Source of the DNA: Nymphalis io
Taxonomy: Eukaryota > Arthropoda > Insecta > Lepidoptera > Nymphalidae
NCBI RefSeq assembly: GCF_905147045.1
Contig: NC_065895.1
Span: 11,165,001-11,229,000 of the forward strand
DNA: 64,000 bases
Direction of reading: 5' to 3'
The notes under the pieces are model-generated. The model made no database searches. It saw only the letters and a list, made by a program, of their open reading frames with translations, and was not told where the DNA came from. Below, one piece after another: positions 49,301-60,300 of this stretch. The translations under genes and the position numbers were made by a program. Within the stretch, counting starts at the first letter, position 1. Every line of letters begins with the position of its first letter.

Positions 49301-51859
49301 GGTTTTATCACCTTTCTTGAAAAACAGTACCACCTCACTCCCGCTCCACGTTTCCGGGGTCTTGCCATGTTGGATGACGGAATTAAAGAGGCTTGCTAGC
49401 TCTTTCAGGACCGGAGTCCCGCCTGCCTTAAGCAACTCTGTTGTGATTCCGTCATCTCCCGGAGCTTTGTTGTTTTTAAGCTGTTCTAGAGCCGCCCTAA
49501 TCTCTCCTTGGTCAACGACCGGGAGCTCCTCGGAGTAATGGCGCATAAGAGGGGCGCGCTGGTCATCAATACTGATTCCCACGGGTTTATCCGATCTTGA
49601 AGAGAACAACTGCCCATAAAACCTCTCTACTTCTCCGATAATCTCAGGCCTAGAGGTAACGACCCCACCATTTTCAGTTTTAAGTTTTGTCAGACGCGGC
49701 CTCCCAAACTTGCGAGCGAACACTTTCGATCCCCGATTTTGCTCAATCGCAGCCTTGATGGCACGGGTATTGGAGCGTCGGAGATCGCGTCGCGTCAGCG
49801 TTTTTATTGTTCGGTTTAAGGCCTTATCTGACAAAAACGATGGTAGTTCTCGTCGTTTTCTCATGAGCTCGAGTGTCTCAGCAGAGAGTTTTGGTGCGTT
49901 GTCTCTTCTCTGTGGCGGAAAACACTTGCGGTATGTGTTTTGCAGTATTTTGACCAGCGTGTCGGTTCTCTCATCAATGCTGCTTATGGTTTCCAACGCG
50001 GTGAATTGATTTTGAAGTTCCATTTGGAACTTTTCGGAGCCTTGAGCAGCTTGGAGCATGGTAGGTCGGAGAGTAGACCTCATCATTCTCGATCTTTCGG
50101 CTTTTAAGTTGATATTTAGAGTGCCTCGAACCAAGCGGTGATCACTTCCGGTATTAAACCTGTTGATCACTGAAACATCTCTAAATATGTGCCTTTTATT
50201 CGAAATGATAAAGTCTATCTCGTTCCTTGTCACGTTATCGGGGCTTCGCCAGGTCCACCTCCTCTGAGGCTTCTTTTGAAAGAAAGAATTCATCAAAAAA
50301 AAGCCCCTGCGCTTCGAGAAAGTTTACCAGCATTTGCCCCCTGTGATTTCTGCAGCCCAAGTCGTAAGGTCCGACTTTCGATTCACCGCTATCTTGTACT
50401 CCCACTTTAGCATTAAAGTCTCCCATAACAACATTGTAGTGGGCCCTCGAGGTGTCGTTGAGGGCCTTTGCGATGTCCTCGTACATCGCTTCGACCACAT
50501 CATCAGAGTATGTCGAAGTTGGCGCATATACCTGTACAACCTTCAGGGAGTACCTGTCGGAAAGTTTTAGGACAAGGTACGCTACCCGATTCGACACACT
50601 ACTGATTTCCACAATGCTGCTAATGAGATCCTTTTTGACAAGAAAACCGACACCACCCTGGGAGAGGTTATCACCTTCGCGGAAGTAGAGTAAGTTACCG
50701 GACTCTAGAGTTATCGTGTCCTCCCCCTGTCTTCGGACTTCAGATAACCCCAGTATATGCCAGTTTATATGACTTAACTCTACTTCTAATTCGGCGAGGT
50801 GATGGTCCAGCCTCATCGAGCGTCCATTATACGTTGCCATTTTCAGTCGTTTTATACGGTAGCCTGCCGTGAACCGGTGATTCTTAGCACCCCCTGCCCT
50901 GCCGATACCGCGACCGCTACCTTGGTCGGGCCTAGCGGGCTTGCCGGTAACTGGGGGCCTTTTTTTTGGGCGCATCTGCCATTAAGGGAGGGGTTTGCCC
51001 ATACTCGCCGCGCTGGGCAGGCGTGTTGGCGAGCGCAGTAGGGGGTAAGATGTTTATGGGAGGGGGGACGCTGCTGCCCATCCCCCCTTTTCCCCGTCCC
51101 TCAGTCGCCTCTTACGACACCCACGGGATGAGATTGGGGGAGTACTATTCTAAGCCGGTACTCCACGGAAATTCCTACAATGGCAATATCTATTTGCAGT
51201 GGTGACCACTTAACATTAAGCAGCCCATTTGCCCGTCCGCCTACCAATACCATAAAAAAGCTTTATTGTATGCGGTTAGTACATAAATGAAATATTTGAC
51301 TTTTTAATTAAAAATGTTTTGGTTCACAACTAAACATAAATATAACACCGAGCCAATCAGTGACATGAATCAAAAACGAAACTTGAATTGACCAAATTGA
51401 AAGTTTTTGTTCCTTCGGACGATTCAAATTGCTTCCAATTTAGCAGTTGATCATTTAAAACTGATTCGTGTGAACACGCTGTGATAGTAATATAATCTTT
51501 GGATGATGTCAATCTTTGTTGATAAATAATTATAGCACTGTTTCTTGATACTTGATACTTAGGAAACTTTGCCTTTATTATAACAGCTTTAATAACAATT
51601 TAATGTCTGCCGTTTCTCATTTCAACATATGTGGTTGAGGTTTTTATTTATTATTGTTGTTTAATTACAGAGAAGTTACATTGAGTTTTATTTAATCTCG
51701 TCATCGTAACATAATAACATACATAACTTTATTACACAGGACACGCTATTCGAAATGCTGTTGAACAGCCTGTCTATAGAAGGCGGCACCGTCGCGGAAT
51801 GCGACGAGGCTCCACCCGTGCAGCCTTGGAGCCCCGCCCGCGAGCCGCGCAACGAATGA
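34344..51859 (+). CDS. TRIM37: TRIM37, RING/B-box/MATH ubiquitin ligase (complete, 17 exons)
   Basis: E3 ubiquitin ligase; in mammals it acts at centrosomes, peroxisomes and chromatin. Exons: 34344-34397, 34483-34742, 35213-35423, 38436-38644, 39169-39276, 40177-40386, 42428-42607, 42814-42928, 43051-43270, 43500-43632, 43948-44081, 44256-44458, 44550-44655, 46260-46643, 46749-46907, 47311-47420 and 51740-51859. All phases agree; about 971 residues (human 964). RING Cys/His ligands span about 26-65 (CFIC, CPHC, CPHC), the B-box about 106-140, and the coiled coil about 140-250. The MATH domain at about 281-430 has GLCWRLKVYPDGNGVVRG, FASDFEVGECWGYNRFF and WYINQL. The conserved DEETMSGEND joins exons 13 and 14. 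Intron 5 uses a GC donor. Exons 14-16 are very GC-rich and encode Pro/Arg/His/Ala-rich sequence, unlike the human tail. A LINE sits in intron 16. Confidence 0.97.
34908..35150 (+). mobile_element. Diverged family A SINE in TRIM37 intron 2
   Basis: Decayed copy with GAGATGTCCCAGTGGTTAGAAC head, a CATGTTCAAAGTCGAGCAAGC remnant of the B-box region, GTGCTTAATTTGTAAAT and an eroded tail (GGAGGCCTAAACCC...CTGGACATT). Internal deletions are present. Confidence 0.75.
36550..36578. repeat. Perfect 13-bp palindrome with 3-base loop
   Basis: CAATTAATGATTC at 36550-36562 is followed by TCG and then its exact reverse complement at 36566-36578. It lies in TRIM37 intron 3. It could be a homeodomain-type (ATTA/TAAT) paired site or a chance or extruding palindrome. 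Confidence 0.8.
37783..38085 (-). mobile_element. tRNA-derived SINE, family B
   Basis: Same layout as 7906-8265. On the minus strand the head has GTTGGTCTAGTGGCTTGATG and the B-box TGGATTCAATTCCCAGG. The body ends near GGCCGAAATCG. An internal piece present in the 7906 copy (the ACCGGGCTGCTG to GGCCCGACC part) is missing here. The overlapping ORFs at 37783 and 37868 are not genes. Confidence 0.8.
38885..39075 (-). repeat. Diverged family B SINE fragment in TRIM37 intron 4
   Basis: Retains TTGGCAAATCCGACACGATTGGAAAGAG and CAGGCGCAGGGCCAACGACTTTACGT-like blocks of the family body, with an eroded tRNA-like head. No coding value. Confidence 0.6.
39571..39797 (-). repeat. Fourth-family interspersed repeat, left arm of inverted pair
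   Basis: Its reverse complement contains ATATTGTTGTGTCCC, GAGCCAGT, AGTGCCAATGTCTA and CCATCAAGTGGCTCA, in the same order as the right arm at 39808-40093. No tRNA-like boxes are seen, so it may be a LINE 3' end or another non-autonomous element. Confidence 0.8.
39808..40093 (+). repeat. Fourth-family interspersed repeat, right arm of inverted pair
   Basis: Runs from ACTGGTGGTAGGGCTTTGTG through GTAGGTACCACCCACTCATCA, GTGAGTGAGCCAGTGTAATTA and ATGCCAATGTCTAAGGG to CCATCAGGTGGCCC, ending in an A-rich stretch at about 40090. It is the clearest copy of this family in the window. Confidence 0.85.
40658..40960 (+). mobile_element. tRNA-derived SINE, family A (TRIM37 intron 6)
   Basis: Well preserved: TGGCCCAGTGGTTAGAACGC, B-box GGGTTCAAACCC and a full body and tail. 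The flanks share AAATACTACTATATA on both sides (about 40626-40641 and 40957-40971), which may reflect a target-site duplication plus local repetition. Confidence 0.92.
43640..43850. repeat. GC-rich repeat-like insert in TRIM37 intron 10
   Basis: A GC-rich block within an AT-rich intron: GTGGGGCTCGCCGG, CCACTAAAAAACCAGCGG, GTCTTGACGAGGAGCGCCACG and ATCGCTTTCGCATGC. It resembles GC-rich 5' regions of lepidopteran non-LTR elements. It has no intact coding frame of its own; the ORF at 43456-43842 merely runs from exon 10 into it. Confidence 0.5.
44810..44955 (+). CDS. Candidate alternative terminal exon of TRIM37
   Basis: After a pyrimidine-rich tract and CGCCCGCAG acceptor (44809) a GC-rich open frame continues exon 13 in the right phase. 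It reads about 49 codons to TGA at 44953-44955 and begins ERSSDSCSWCASEPRPP. It would end TRIM37 after the MSG-less DEETMS segment and drop the last four exons. Possible AATAAA signals lie several hundred bases downstream. Joining exon 13 to exon 14 (46260) instead gives the conserved MSGEND, so this is an alternative isoform at best. Protein conservation is not known to me. Confidence 0.4.
47845..47997 (+). repeat. Fourth-family repeat, part 1 (split by the LINE)
   Basis: Matches the 39808 copy from GGTGGCTTTGTG through GTAGGTACCACCCAC and GTGAGTGAGCCAGTGTAATTA to TTGCATTAGCTATGAAAGGAATGG. It is then cut by the LINE insertion and resumes at 51177. Confidence 0.85.
47998..48005. repeat. Target-site duplication of the LINE (left)
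   Basis: AAATTCCT occurs here and again at 51169-51176, directly bordering the LINE. Confidence 0.8.
48017..50296 (-). pseudogene. LINE reverse transcriptase frame
   Basis: A 759-codon frame with the C-terminal end of the endonuclease domain (TGSDHR) at its start. Reverse-transcriptase motifs follow in order: NYRPISLLSHVYKLFSR, QAGFRSGYSTVDHI, FVDYEKAFDSI, RRGVRQGDVISPKLF and the catalytic FADDIVI, then YTYLGQI. The C-terminal region has a Cys/His-type segment near WAGHVCRR. It is intact internally. It is separated from its endonuclease by a frameshift, so the element as it stands cannot make its whole protein. Confidence 0.93.
50235..50975 (-). pseudogene. LINE apurinic-type endonuclease frame
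   Basis: About 246 codons. After a basic N-terminus come MATYNGRSMR, LGLSEVRRQGED (catalytic Glu) and VVMGDFNAKVG (GDFN). The domain's end lies in the other frame at 50165-50296 (EIDFI and SDHR). The frame shift falls around the A-run at 50294-50303, fitting a one-base slip. Confidence 0.9.
51169..51176. repeat. Target-site duplication of the LINE (right)
   Basis: AAATTCCT, identical to 47998-48005. Just after it the interrupted repeat resumes with ACAATGGCAATATCTA, which matches ACAATGCCAATGTCTA of the intact copy. Confidence 0.8.
51177..51255 (+). repeat. Fourth-family repeat, part 2 (after the LINE)
   Basis: Continues the copy begun at 47845: GGTGACCACTTA, then CAGCCCATTTGCCCGTCCGCCTACC and an A-rich end. 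Confidence 0.85.
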
Positions 51860-52545
51860 ACCGTGCGGCGACAACGTCCGCACCAACCGCCGTACCCGCA
51901 CGACCCGCACTAAGCGCACTACCGGCTCGAAACATCGCCCTACCAAATCGAATACAACCGCGAATATCATCAGTAAATATTGTGTTTTTAGTAAATTCTA
52001 TTTCAACGTTGTTAAAAGAAAAAATTAACAAAATAAGAATTTGTTAATTAAAAATAATGCTTATGTTTTCCAGAGTACCGTTGATATTTATTTATAGACA
52101 TGATGTACGTTTATTCGTAAATTGATTTTTTCGAAAGCTGTGGATTAATTTTCAATCCAAGCAAAATCAATTTGATATGGTAAAGCTCAATTTAAAAGAA
52201 ATTTTGAAAGTATACTTTAAAAAAGTATAGTATATTATAGTTTTTTTTTTAAATAATTCAAAAAGAAGCTGGGGCTAGAAGTTTAAATATAACCAATAGG
52301 TCAAAAATAAATGACTAAAATATCGGGCAAAGTAAAAAAGTACTATAATCTCTCTTGGAAAATGTCAAAAATAACATTGTTAAAGCATTTACTCCTAACA
52401 TACAACACCATAAATAATAATGCGAGAACAGTCTTCAGTACACTTACTATATTAAATGTTTAAATATTAAATTTTTGAAAATATTCGATTGTAGTAGTTC
52501 GTCTTTAAATGTCTGTTTTAATCTCATATTTATAAACGTCGCTGC

Positions 52546-52660
52546 GGCTGTTTAGCTGAACACTGCTTCCTCTCTTTCTGTCATTAGTGACTTGCCATTC
52601 GAAAGAAAAAGACAGAATCGTTTGGCTAATCATCCGTTAAGCCACATTTATAAGTAAGGA
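52546..52660. repeat. Short interspersed repeat shared with 1143-1240
   Basis: Both places have TTTAG(C/T)TGAACACTG-like sequence, then CTCTCTTTCTGTCAT and a GAAAGAAAAAGAC-like block. Unknown class. Confidence 0.55.
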
Positions 52661-54918
52661 CTTAAATATTTTAAACATCTGTTGTATAATCGTACAATTT
52701 AGTGATATGACTGTTGAAATATGTAATTTGAAGCTTTGACTTGCTATTTGTAAAGGCGTTCTTCTAATGATATATCTTTTTGTTATTCTATGTAATACCC
52801 GTCGAGTGATTGGTTTTAACATTCCTTATATTTTTGTAACGATTCAATAATGTTGAAAGTTTGCTGTTAGTGGTAACGTATTAATATTATTTCTAATGCG
52901 CTATTTTGCTCCCTAATGTACGTGTAAATTATATCTGCCTGGCTTATGTGCAGTTATGTGTGCGGGTTATATTGAGCGTGGCTTGTGTAATCGTTGTATT
53001 GCCAAAGATTTGGACTGCACAATTTTGATTAGTGGATTTTTTGTGCCACATTGAGAAAAAAAAATATCGAGATTTCCTATAGACTGTATAACGTCGCTTA
53101 GAAAACAATTAGCCTTCGCAAGGAACTTGTTTCATGAAATGGAACAAACTATAATATTCGGCTGATTTATTTTTTTATATTACCAATAAAGTTATTTTCA
53201 TACTTCACGGTGCAAAAAAATAATTCAATGGTCCGTTTTGTAGTTTTTTTTTTTTTTTTAATATAAATAAAACTGATATTTTTACCTTTTTATCGGTTTC
53301 GTAAATCTCAGCATAATTTAATAATTATACTCATTATGATATTGTAGAGAGCAAGAGACTTGCCTCGACTCGTTCCGGGTCCTTTGAATTTAGTTTATTA
53401 GTGTATGTGTGAACGAATGAACGTTAGAATATTATATTTGGGCATTAAATTATTTACTAAAAATTTGATCTCGGACATTATCGGTAAGGGATTGTCCACG
53501 ACCGTTGAATCTTTTCTTCCTCCGCCTCGTGTATCGCTACGTCTTTCCAAAACTTATACTCAATATTGTAATATTTTGATGTCATAGATTATTATAGGAA
53601 TTGACGTTTGCCGCGCGTTTTTTTTTTTTTTTTTTGATAAACTAATTTTAATATATCATCCAAAGAATTTGCCATGAACTTATAAACTCATTTTAATTTG
53701 TTTTTATAATCTCTTTATCATAATAATATTCGCGCTGCATTCGTCAATATGTCACTGACGCGATACTGGTTATCTTGCTTGTTTTCTCGGTTTGGTTCTG
53801 TGTCAATTAATTTGTGATATTCTATAGAGTAATGAATACAGATACAACATATTATAAGCATTGCATTTATTTGTGTTACAAAATATCAACTTTGTATTAT
53901 CGAAGTTGAATATATAAAAAAAAAGGTTCCATATTTTTATTTCTTATTTTAAAATTATTGGTTTTTTCTTTTAATTATATTTATGGAGTTATCAAACATA
54001 TCGGTTTACCGAATATTAGTTACTCGTATTGTTTATTAATCAAGCAGGATAGGCAGTAGGACAATTTTTAATTGATATCACTTCAATATGCTGTTGTTAA
54101 AGTAGAAATCGATGTTAAATGTGATTGTAGCGATATAACAAGATCGAACGTAGTAGGTATTTTAACTATTAGTTTATGTAGTGTGTTGACTTACAGTTCA
54201 AAGTTAGTTTAAGAGTTAATTGCTACATATATGTTTTAAAGCTTAATTTTACGCTTTAAAATACTTTATTTAAAAAAAAAAAAAAACATCGTTTAGGAAC
54301 TTTCAGTATAAACTAATGAATTATAGATTTATTTACAAAGTATCAAATACAACAAATGGGTACAATTACTATGTTTTAGAATCATCTTTGATAAATGTCT
54401 GTTAGCAAAAGATACCTATTTTTGATTCTGTCTAAAATGTTGTATCGATGTATGTGATTTGATGTAATATATAGCAAAAATAAAATGTGTTTTATTTGAA
54501 ACCAACAACAACATTTTTACTATTATTATTAATATTGCAAACATTTTTTTCCAAGTTGTAAAAAGGCTCATCCTTGATCATTGCACTCATTTTTTTATAT
54601 TAAAATGTTTGTTAATATTGATAGTTATTGAAAAATTTAATATTTTTTTCAAGTGTGTGCTACAGGATATCTACAGCAATGGTTTGTGTTGGTTCAGGGT
54701 ACCAGATACCAATTTTTTAAAGAAGAGCGATCGAGCTAAATTACGTGGTTCGCTTAAAATTTGTACAAGATACATTTTTTTTTATAAAAAAAAAACAAAA
54801 AATTGTAAAAAAAGCTTATACTCTTAACACTTGACCCTCATTCGAAAAAAGCAGTAAGTCAGATACTCTATGCTTGTTAATAATATTACATATAACTGTT
54901 ATTAATCCGTACCGTACC

Positions 54919-55155
54919 GTAACAGCCTGTGAATGTCCCACTGCTGGGCTAAAGGCCTCCTCTCCTCTTTTTGAGGAGAAGTTTTGGAGCTTATTCCACC
55001 ACGCTGCTCCAATGCGGATTGGTAGAATTCACATGTGGCAGAACTTCAGTGAAATTAGACACATGCAGGTTTCCTCACGATGTTTTCCTTCACCGTAAAC
55101 CACGAGATGAATTATAATCACAAATTAAGCACATGAAAATTCAGTGGTGCTTGCC
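54919..55155 (-). mobile_element. Family A SINE without its tRNA-like head
   Basis: Tail and body read normally on the minus strand up to AAGCACCACTGAATTTTC, then stop. The A- and B-box head is absent, so this copy is 5'-truncated, as expected of incomplete reverse transcription. Confidence 0.88.
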
Positions 55156-57319
55156 ACTGAGTAGTTTTGGTTTATTTTGTCCGCCGAATGGGTTAATTTA
55201 TTAAGATTGGTTGTGAATATTACGAAAAAATTTACTAGAATTCTTAATTCTTGTGTTGTTTTATATTCAATTATAAAAATGTTTAGATGGTCTACGAAAT
55301 GTTTAGTAACAATTTACTTTAATGTCTTGCAAGCTGAAAGGGTTCATAAAGCAGAAATCATACACATTTAATAAATTCATTTAATATTTTATTTTCATTT
55401 CTCCAAAATATACACAATGACAAATAATGTAAATCTGGTTTGAACCACATTTGCAAGATGTCTTTAATAGTGTGCTTATTGAATTTGATAGCGGATTACA
55501 CGAAGAGCATGAATAGGTTATTTTGAATACAATTCACTTGTAAACTGACAGGCGAGCTTGTCCCGTGCGGACATGTCTTTTATACGTACCGGCTCGCTCA
55601 TGTCGACTATCCTCTACTACTACGTACGATGTAAAATTAGTAAATTCACTGTTCCTACTGTTAATGATATATTTACAAATAAAACTTTAAAAGGAACGCT
55701 TTGCAAACATTCAACAAACTTGAGATCGTCTTAACATAAAGATGGTATTAAAATTTTCTTTAAAAATAATGAACGAAAGTCTAAAATATCATTTTACAGA
55801 AAATATTTACAAAATTAATATTATTATTTTTATTTCATATAAGAAAGTGCCGAATCACGTTTTCAATCTTTCGTAAATAAATAACAATTGAATTTAGCCT
55901 AAAAATACTTTTCTTTGATAAACAAAACAATAAAAAATAATTGCATTCAACAAAGCTACGATAACAAATTTAATATAAATTAAGGATAAAAGAAATGTAC
56001 AATTTTTACAAAGCTTAAGGGATCACTTCTATCGTTATCGCTGTGTAGTTGTTACGTTCGATACTCGCTCGTTACTACGCTACGGGTAGCTTGTAAATTG
56101 TATATAGTCATGTTTAAACTCATAGCATCATTATTTACAATACAAACTAATATAAGACGCCTTTGATAATTTAAAATTCAAGGCTATGAAATATACACAT
56201 AATAGCTAGAAATGATTATCATAATTCTTGCCGAACGAACCACTAGCTGGTAACTTTGAATTCATAGAATATCTACCTACTATTAATTGAAAAAATTGTG
56301 CTTAATAAATTGATATCGCTCAAACGCGAAGGCAAGTAGGTGATGTAATGCATGTATATTTTACATTTTAATAATACAATAAGATAAATCATTTCTACGT
56401 TTGAAACTCCAAGAGTACCTACATTAAATCTTATACAAACAGTCCTTAGTTTATTATAGTGGTGTTATAATGTTCTGGTCATACCTTTTTTCTGGTATTT
56501 ATCACTTATCTTAATCATTTAAGCCCACGGGCGCACCTAATTAATTCTCATATTAATTACATACTAGTAGCACTTATTTTTAATAATATTATGCTGTTTA
56601 TTTTGCACTCTTAGTCATTTTCAATCCCACAGCAACTCCATCAAAAGTAGTTCATTATTTACGAAAGGAGTCATTCTACAGATTTGTGGACTTTCATGAA
56701 AGCGTACGATTTTGTACGATAACTTTACTACTAGTGGAAAATATGTCCATTTTCATGATAATATTTCATTGTATTTACATCTAATAGCAGAAAATTCTTC
56801 ACTAACTGATATCTGAATCTAGTTTTCATCGTCGTACATTTCGCGTGACTATTTCCTCAATAGAAACCTTTTTCATCATTCTTTGGCATTATTTAGTGAG
56901 CTAGGTTCATCATCGCTTCCACTAATAAACTGTGTAACACCTATGTATACTTTCCTCTTGTCAATATAATATATGTGTATTGCACTATTCAATCAATAAA
57001 ATTGCAGACGAATCACTTTCGCTTTTTATCATTATACTATACGTTAAACATCTAAAATTTCGTATTTTCGGTATCGATCAATTCATGTAGATATTGTAAA
57101 TGCGCGAGATACGAACACGCGTTACAGAGGATTTTGAGTATTATTGGTTTTATTTTAATCAATATTTTATATTTAGAAATTTGTGACTTAATCTATTCAG
57201 TCAAATGAATCGAATCAATAATAGCCTCTCTCAGGGCGACACACGAGCCGCCTCCGGGACGAACTCGAGCGCTCGTCGAGCGTCTCCGAGAACACATCCG
57301 ACAAGGCGCGGCCGGCGCG

Positions 57320-60300
57320 TCACACGTGCGACTCGAGCGGCGGGCGCGGCGGCGGCACGAGCGGCGCCCAGGCGCGCCACGCGCCGGCCGACAGGTCGGG
57401 CGACGACGTGCGCGTGTGGCGCGCCGCCCAGCCGTCCTTGTCGAAGTCCTTGGTGCCGCCCACCGTGTGGCGCCGCTTGATGCCGCGCTCGGGCATGCCG
57501 TTCTTGCGCTTCAGCTTCGTGGAGCGCCACGCGCCGGCCTCGCGGCGCCGCACGACGTTCCACTCGCCCTTCTCCAGCTTGCTCGGCCGCTCGCCCTTGG
57601 TCAGCGACTCGGAGCGCTGCGGGCGCTCGGCGCGGCAGTTCAGGCTCTCGGAGCGCAGCACGCGCGCCTCGTTGCGCTCGCGATCTCTGTTGAGCGACTC
57701 GGAGCGCTTCAGCTTTGCGCGATCGCCCTCGCCGTCGCCGGCCTCGGTTTCCTCGCAGTCGAGGGCGGCGCCGGCGCGCTTGCCGCAGTCCGGGGCTCCG
57801 GTCCGCTGCGCGCCGTAGTTCGGGTAGAGCGCGCGCTCGAAGCCCTTGTCGTTGTCGGGCAGCGCGTCGCTCGAGTTCTGCGACCGAGTGTCGACGTCCT
57901 TGTCGTCGTCGCGGAGGTTCTTCTCGGGCGCGCCGCAGTTCTCCTTCTCGGAGTCGTCGTCGGTGCGCGGCGGCGTGGCGGGCGGGGAGGCGCGCGGGGA
58001 GGCGCGCGGGGAGGCGCGCGGGGAGGCGCGCGGGGAGGCGGGGGAGGCGGGCGCGGCGGGGGGCGCGGCGGGGCGGTTGGCGCGCGGGGGCGGCCAGGCG
58101 CGCGCGTCGGGCTCGTCGGAGGACGAGGAGGCGGAGCGCAGCCAGGCCGCCTTGAGCTGGTCGGCGCGCGCGCGCACGGGGGAAGCCCCGCGCACGGAGC
58201 CCGCGTCGGAGGGCGAGCTGCCGCTGGACTTGCCCTCCTCGTTGTCGTCCTGGCACTCGTCGGCGTAGGGGATGCTGCCGTCGTCGAGCGGCGAGGAGTT
58301 GTTCAGAGTGCGCAGCTTCTGGTCGAACGTGCTCGTGAGAGAGGACACCAAGTCTCCGGTTCCTATAACAAGGTCGAAGATTACTTTCGGTCGCCGTGGA
58401 CGTTGGGTATCTATTAAGGAAGCGGGTTAGGATTAGGTCGCTCTGTAGTCGGGTGATGTACGAACATGAATGGATGAATTGAGTATATATGTACAGCGAG
58501 ATACGATAATGGATTCGCACGAGCGTCGCAAGCCGTGCTGTCAGCAGCCGCTGTTTATGAAGCATTAGTTAGTTATTTATGAGAATCACGGTGTCGTCTA
58601 CGTTCACTCTTTATTAGATTGAAATAGTATAGAAATTCCAGTAATAAAAAAATAAGAGTGAACGTAAATGGCGAGGATTAACAGAGTCGTCCGCGTAAAC
58701 GCACACACTTGCAACACGCACGCTCACATTCCTATACCTTTAAATGTGGACAAAAGAAAGGGATTGCTGTATCTACTCTCTGAAGTCAGTACCGGACACC
58801 TAATAGAGCAAATAATATAAACCTTTACACAAATGTGTTTTATTGAGCACAACAGTTGTTTGAATAGGAAATATTATATTTTCTAAGACAGTAATATTTA
58901 TGAACGACATTTACCATCGATGGAGAAGTTATTCAGCGCGTGTGCATGTCGCGAGATCTCTTGCCGACCACGTCCGAGCGCCTCCATATCGATTCTGAAA
59001 AAAAATATAAAACATTGTAATCAATAATATTCTTATGACTTTATAAATATTTCTTGAGAAGATAAAGGCACAGGAACGGCCGCAGTAGAGGCGGGAGTTG
59101 GTCGTACTCACTTGTCGGGCTCGCGCTCGTGCAGGTAGTGCGGCAGGCCGTCGTAGTGCGCCAGCGCGGCGGGCGGCGAGGCGAGCGGGGAGCGCGGGGG
59201 GGAGGCGCCGGGCGAGCGCGGCTTGTCCTCCCACTTCTTGTCGCTCTTGCGCGGTTTGCGCTGCATCTTGCGGTTGGCCGCCGATATTATCGAGGACACG
59301 ATGTCGCGAGTCGACACGTCTTTGCCTGCCGAGGGTGAAGCGAGTGTCGTTTTGAGAGGATATCTACGCATTTGGCGAAATTTCGGGATGTAAAAGGATA
59401 AACTTGTACGTAAACTTAAGGATTACTATTTCGAGTGAATATTGTGCGTACCTTCAATCTTCTTGACGTTGTGTATGAGCAGATCGCGCGAGGGTGCGGG
59501 TGCAGGCGACAGCTGGTCGGAGGCAGGCGGCGGCTCTGCGGGTGGGGAGCCCTCCTCCTCCTCGAAGTACCAGTCGTACTGTAAGTAATGTCAGTCAGGT
59601 AAAAAATGAGATAAGTAGACTAAAAACCATAAGCATACATATTATATCTAAAGTCCACGAACAAATAATAAATTAAAATATAAAATAAGTAAGTCGATTG
59701 GTTTTCACTCACGTGTGTCAGGAAGGACTCGATGATGCGACACTGGCTGGACATATCGTTCACCATAGCGAGCATGTCGTCGCTGGCCGCGCGGACCAAC
59801 GTTGGACCGAACACGATGGCCAAATTTCTTGCCTCCATCTTATTAAAAGCAGAATGTGCGACTACTTTGCGCAAATGCTGGATCAGGTACTTCAGTGTTT
59901 CATAGTGAGCCGGGGGAAGAGCGTGAACGAGACGGCGTAGTTCGCGCGCTCTTTCCGGCGAACGATCGGCCGCTGTAATCAAAATATTCGCAATATGTAA
60001 GTATGTCTATCCAGTTCTACTCGATATCAATTAAAGATATTCACGGACACAGTACAGATATTACAAGTGAACAAAATCATACTGACCGATGAAGGCGGGG
60101 TAGAGGTGCTTGGTGAGGATAGGGTCGGGCAGCCGGCGTAGGTAGGCCTTGAGAAGGCTGGAGGCCACGTGTACGTCGGCCCAGCGCGCGTCGCTGGCGG
60201 GCGGGGGCTCCCCGCGGTCCAGCGCCGCCGCCAGCGCCGCCACGCCCGCCGCGTTGCCGGGCACGCGGTATACGCCCACCGTGCGAAGCCCGTATGCCTG

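Larger units (their letters stand above)
48006..51168 (-). mobile_element. RTE-like non-LTR retrotransposon, nearly full length
   Basis: About 3.16 kb, antisense to TRIM37 in intron 16. Read on the minus strand it has a GC-rich 5' UTR (GTGGGTGTCGTAAGAGGCGAC near the start), then endonuclease and reverse-transcriptase frames. Its 3' end is a short GATT-type tandem tail (plus-strand CAATCAATCAATCAA at 48006-48020). It lacks a poly(A) tail, as is usual for the RTE clade. It is bounded by an 8-bp duplication. Clade assignment rests on the layout (short 5' UTR, one EN-RT reading frame, tandem-repeat tail). Confidence 0.93.
51860..57319. other. Convergent 3' regions of TRIM37 and the RhoGAP gene
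   Basis: About 5.5 kb of AT-rich DNA. TRIM37's 3' UTR lies at the left; a plausible plus-strand AATAAA is at about 54479. The RhoGAP 3' UTR lies at the right; a minus-strand AATAAA candidate is at 55388-55393. A headless SINE (54919) and a short repeat at 52546-52660 shared with 1143-1240 are the only elements I can name. No coding exon is seen. Confidence 0.55.

Noticed and set aside
57326..58417. Long plus-strand ORF of 363 codons opposite the RhoGAP last exon
   Set aside because: It is antisense to a well-supported exon. GC-rich coding DNA with few stop-like triplets gives such open frames on the opposite strand. The translation is a low-complexity Arg/Gly/Ala run with no domain.
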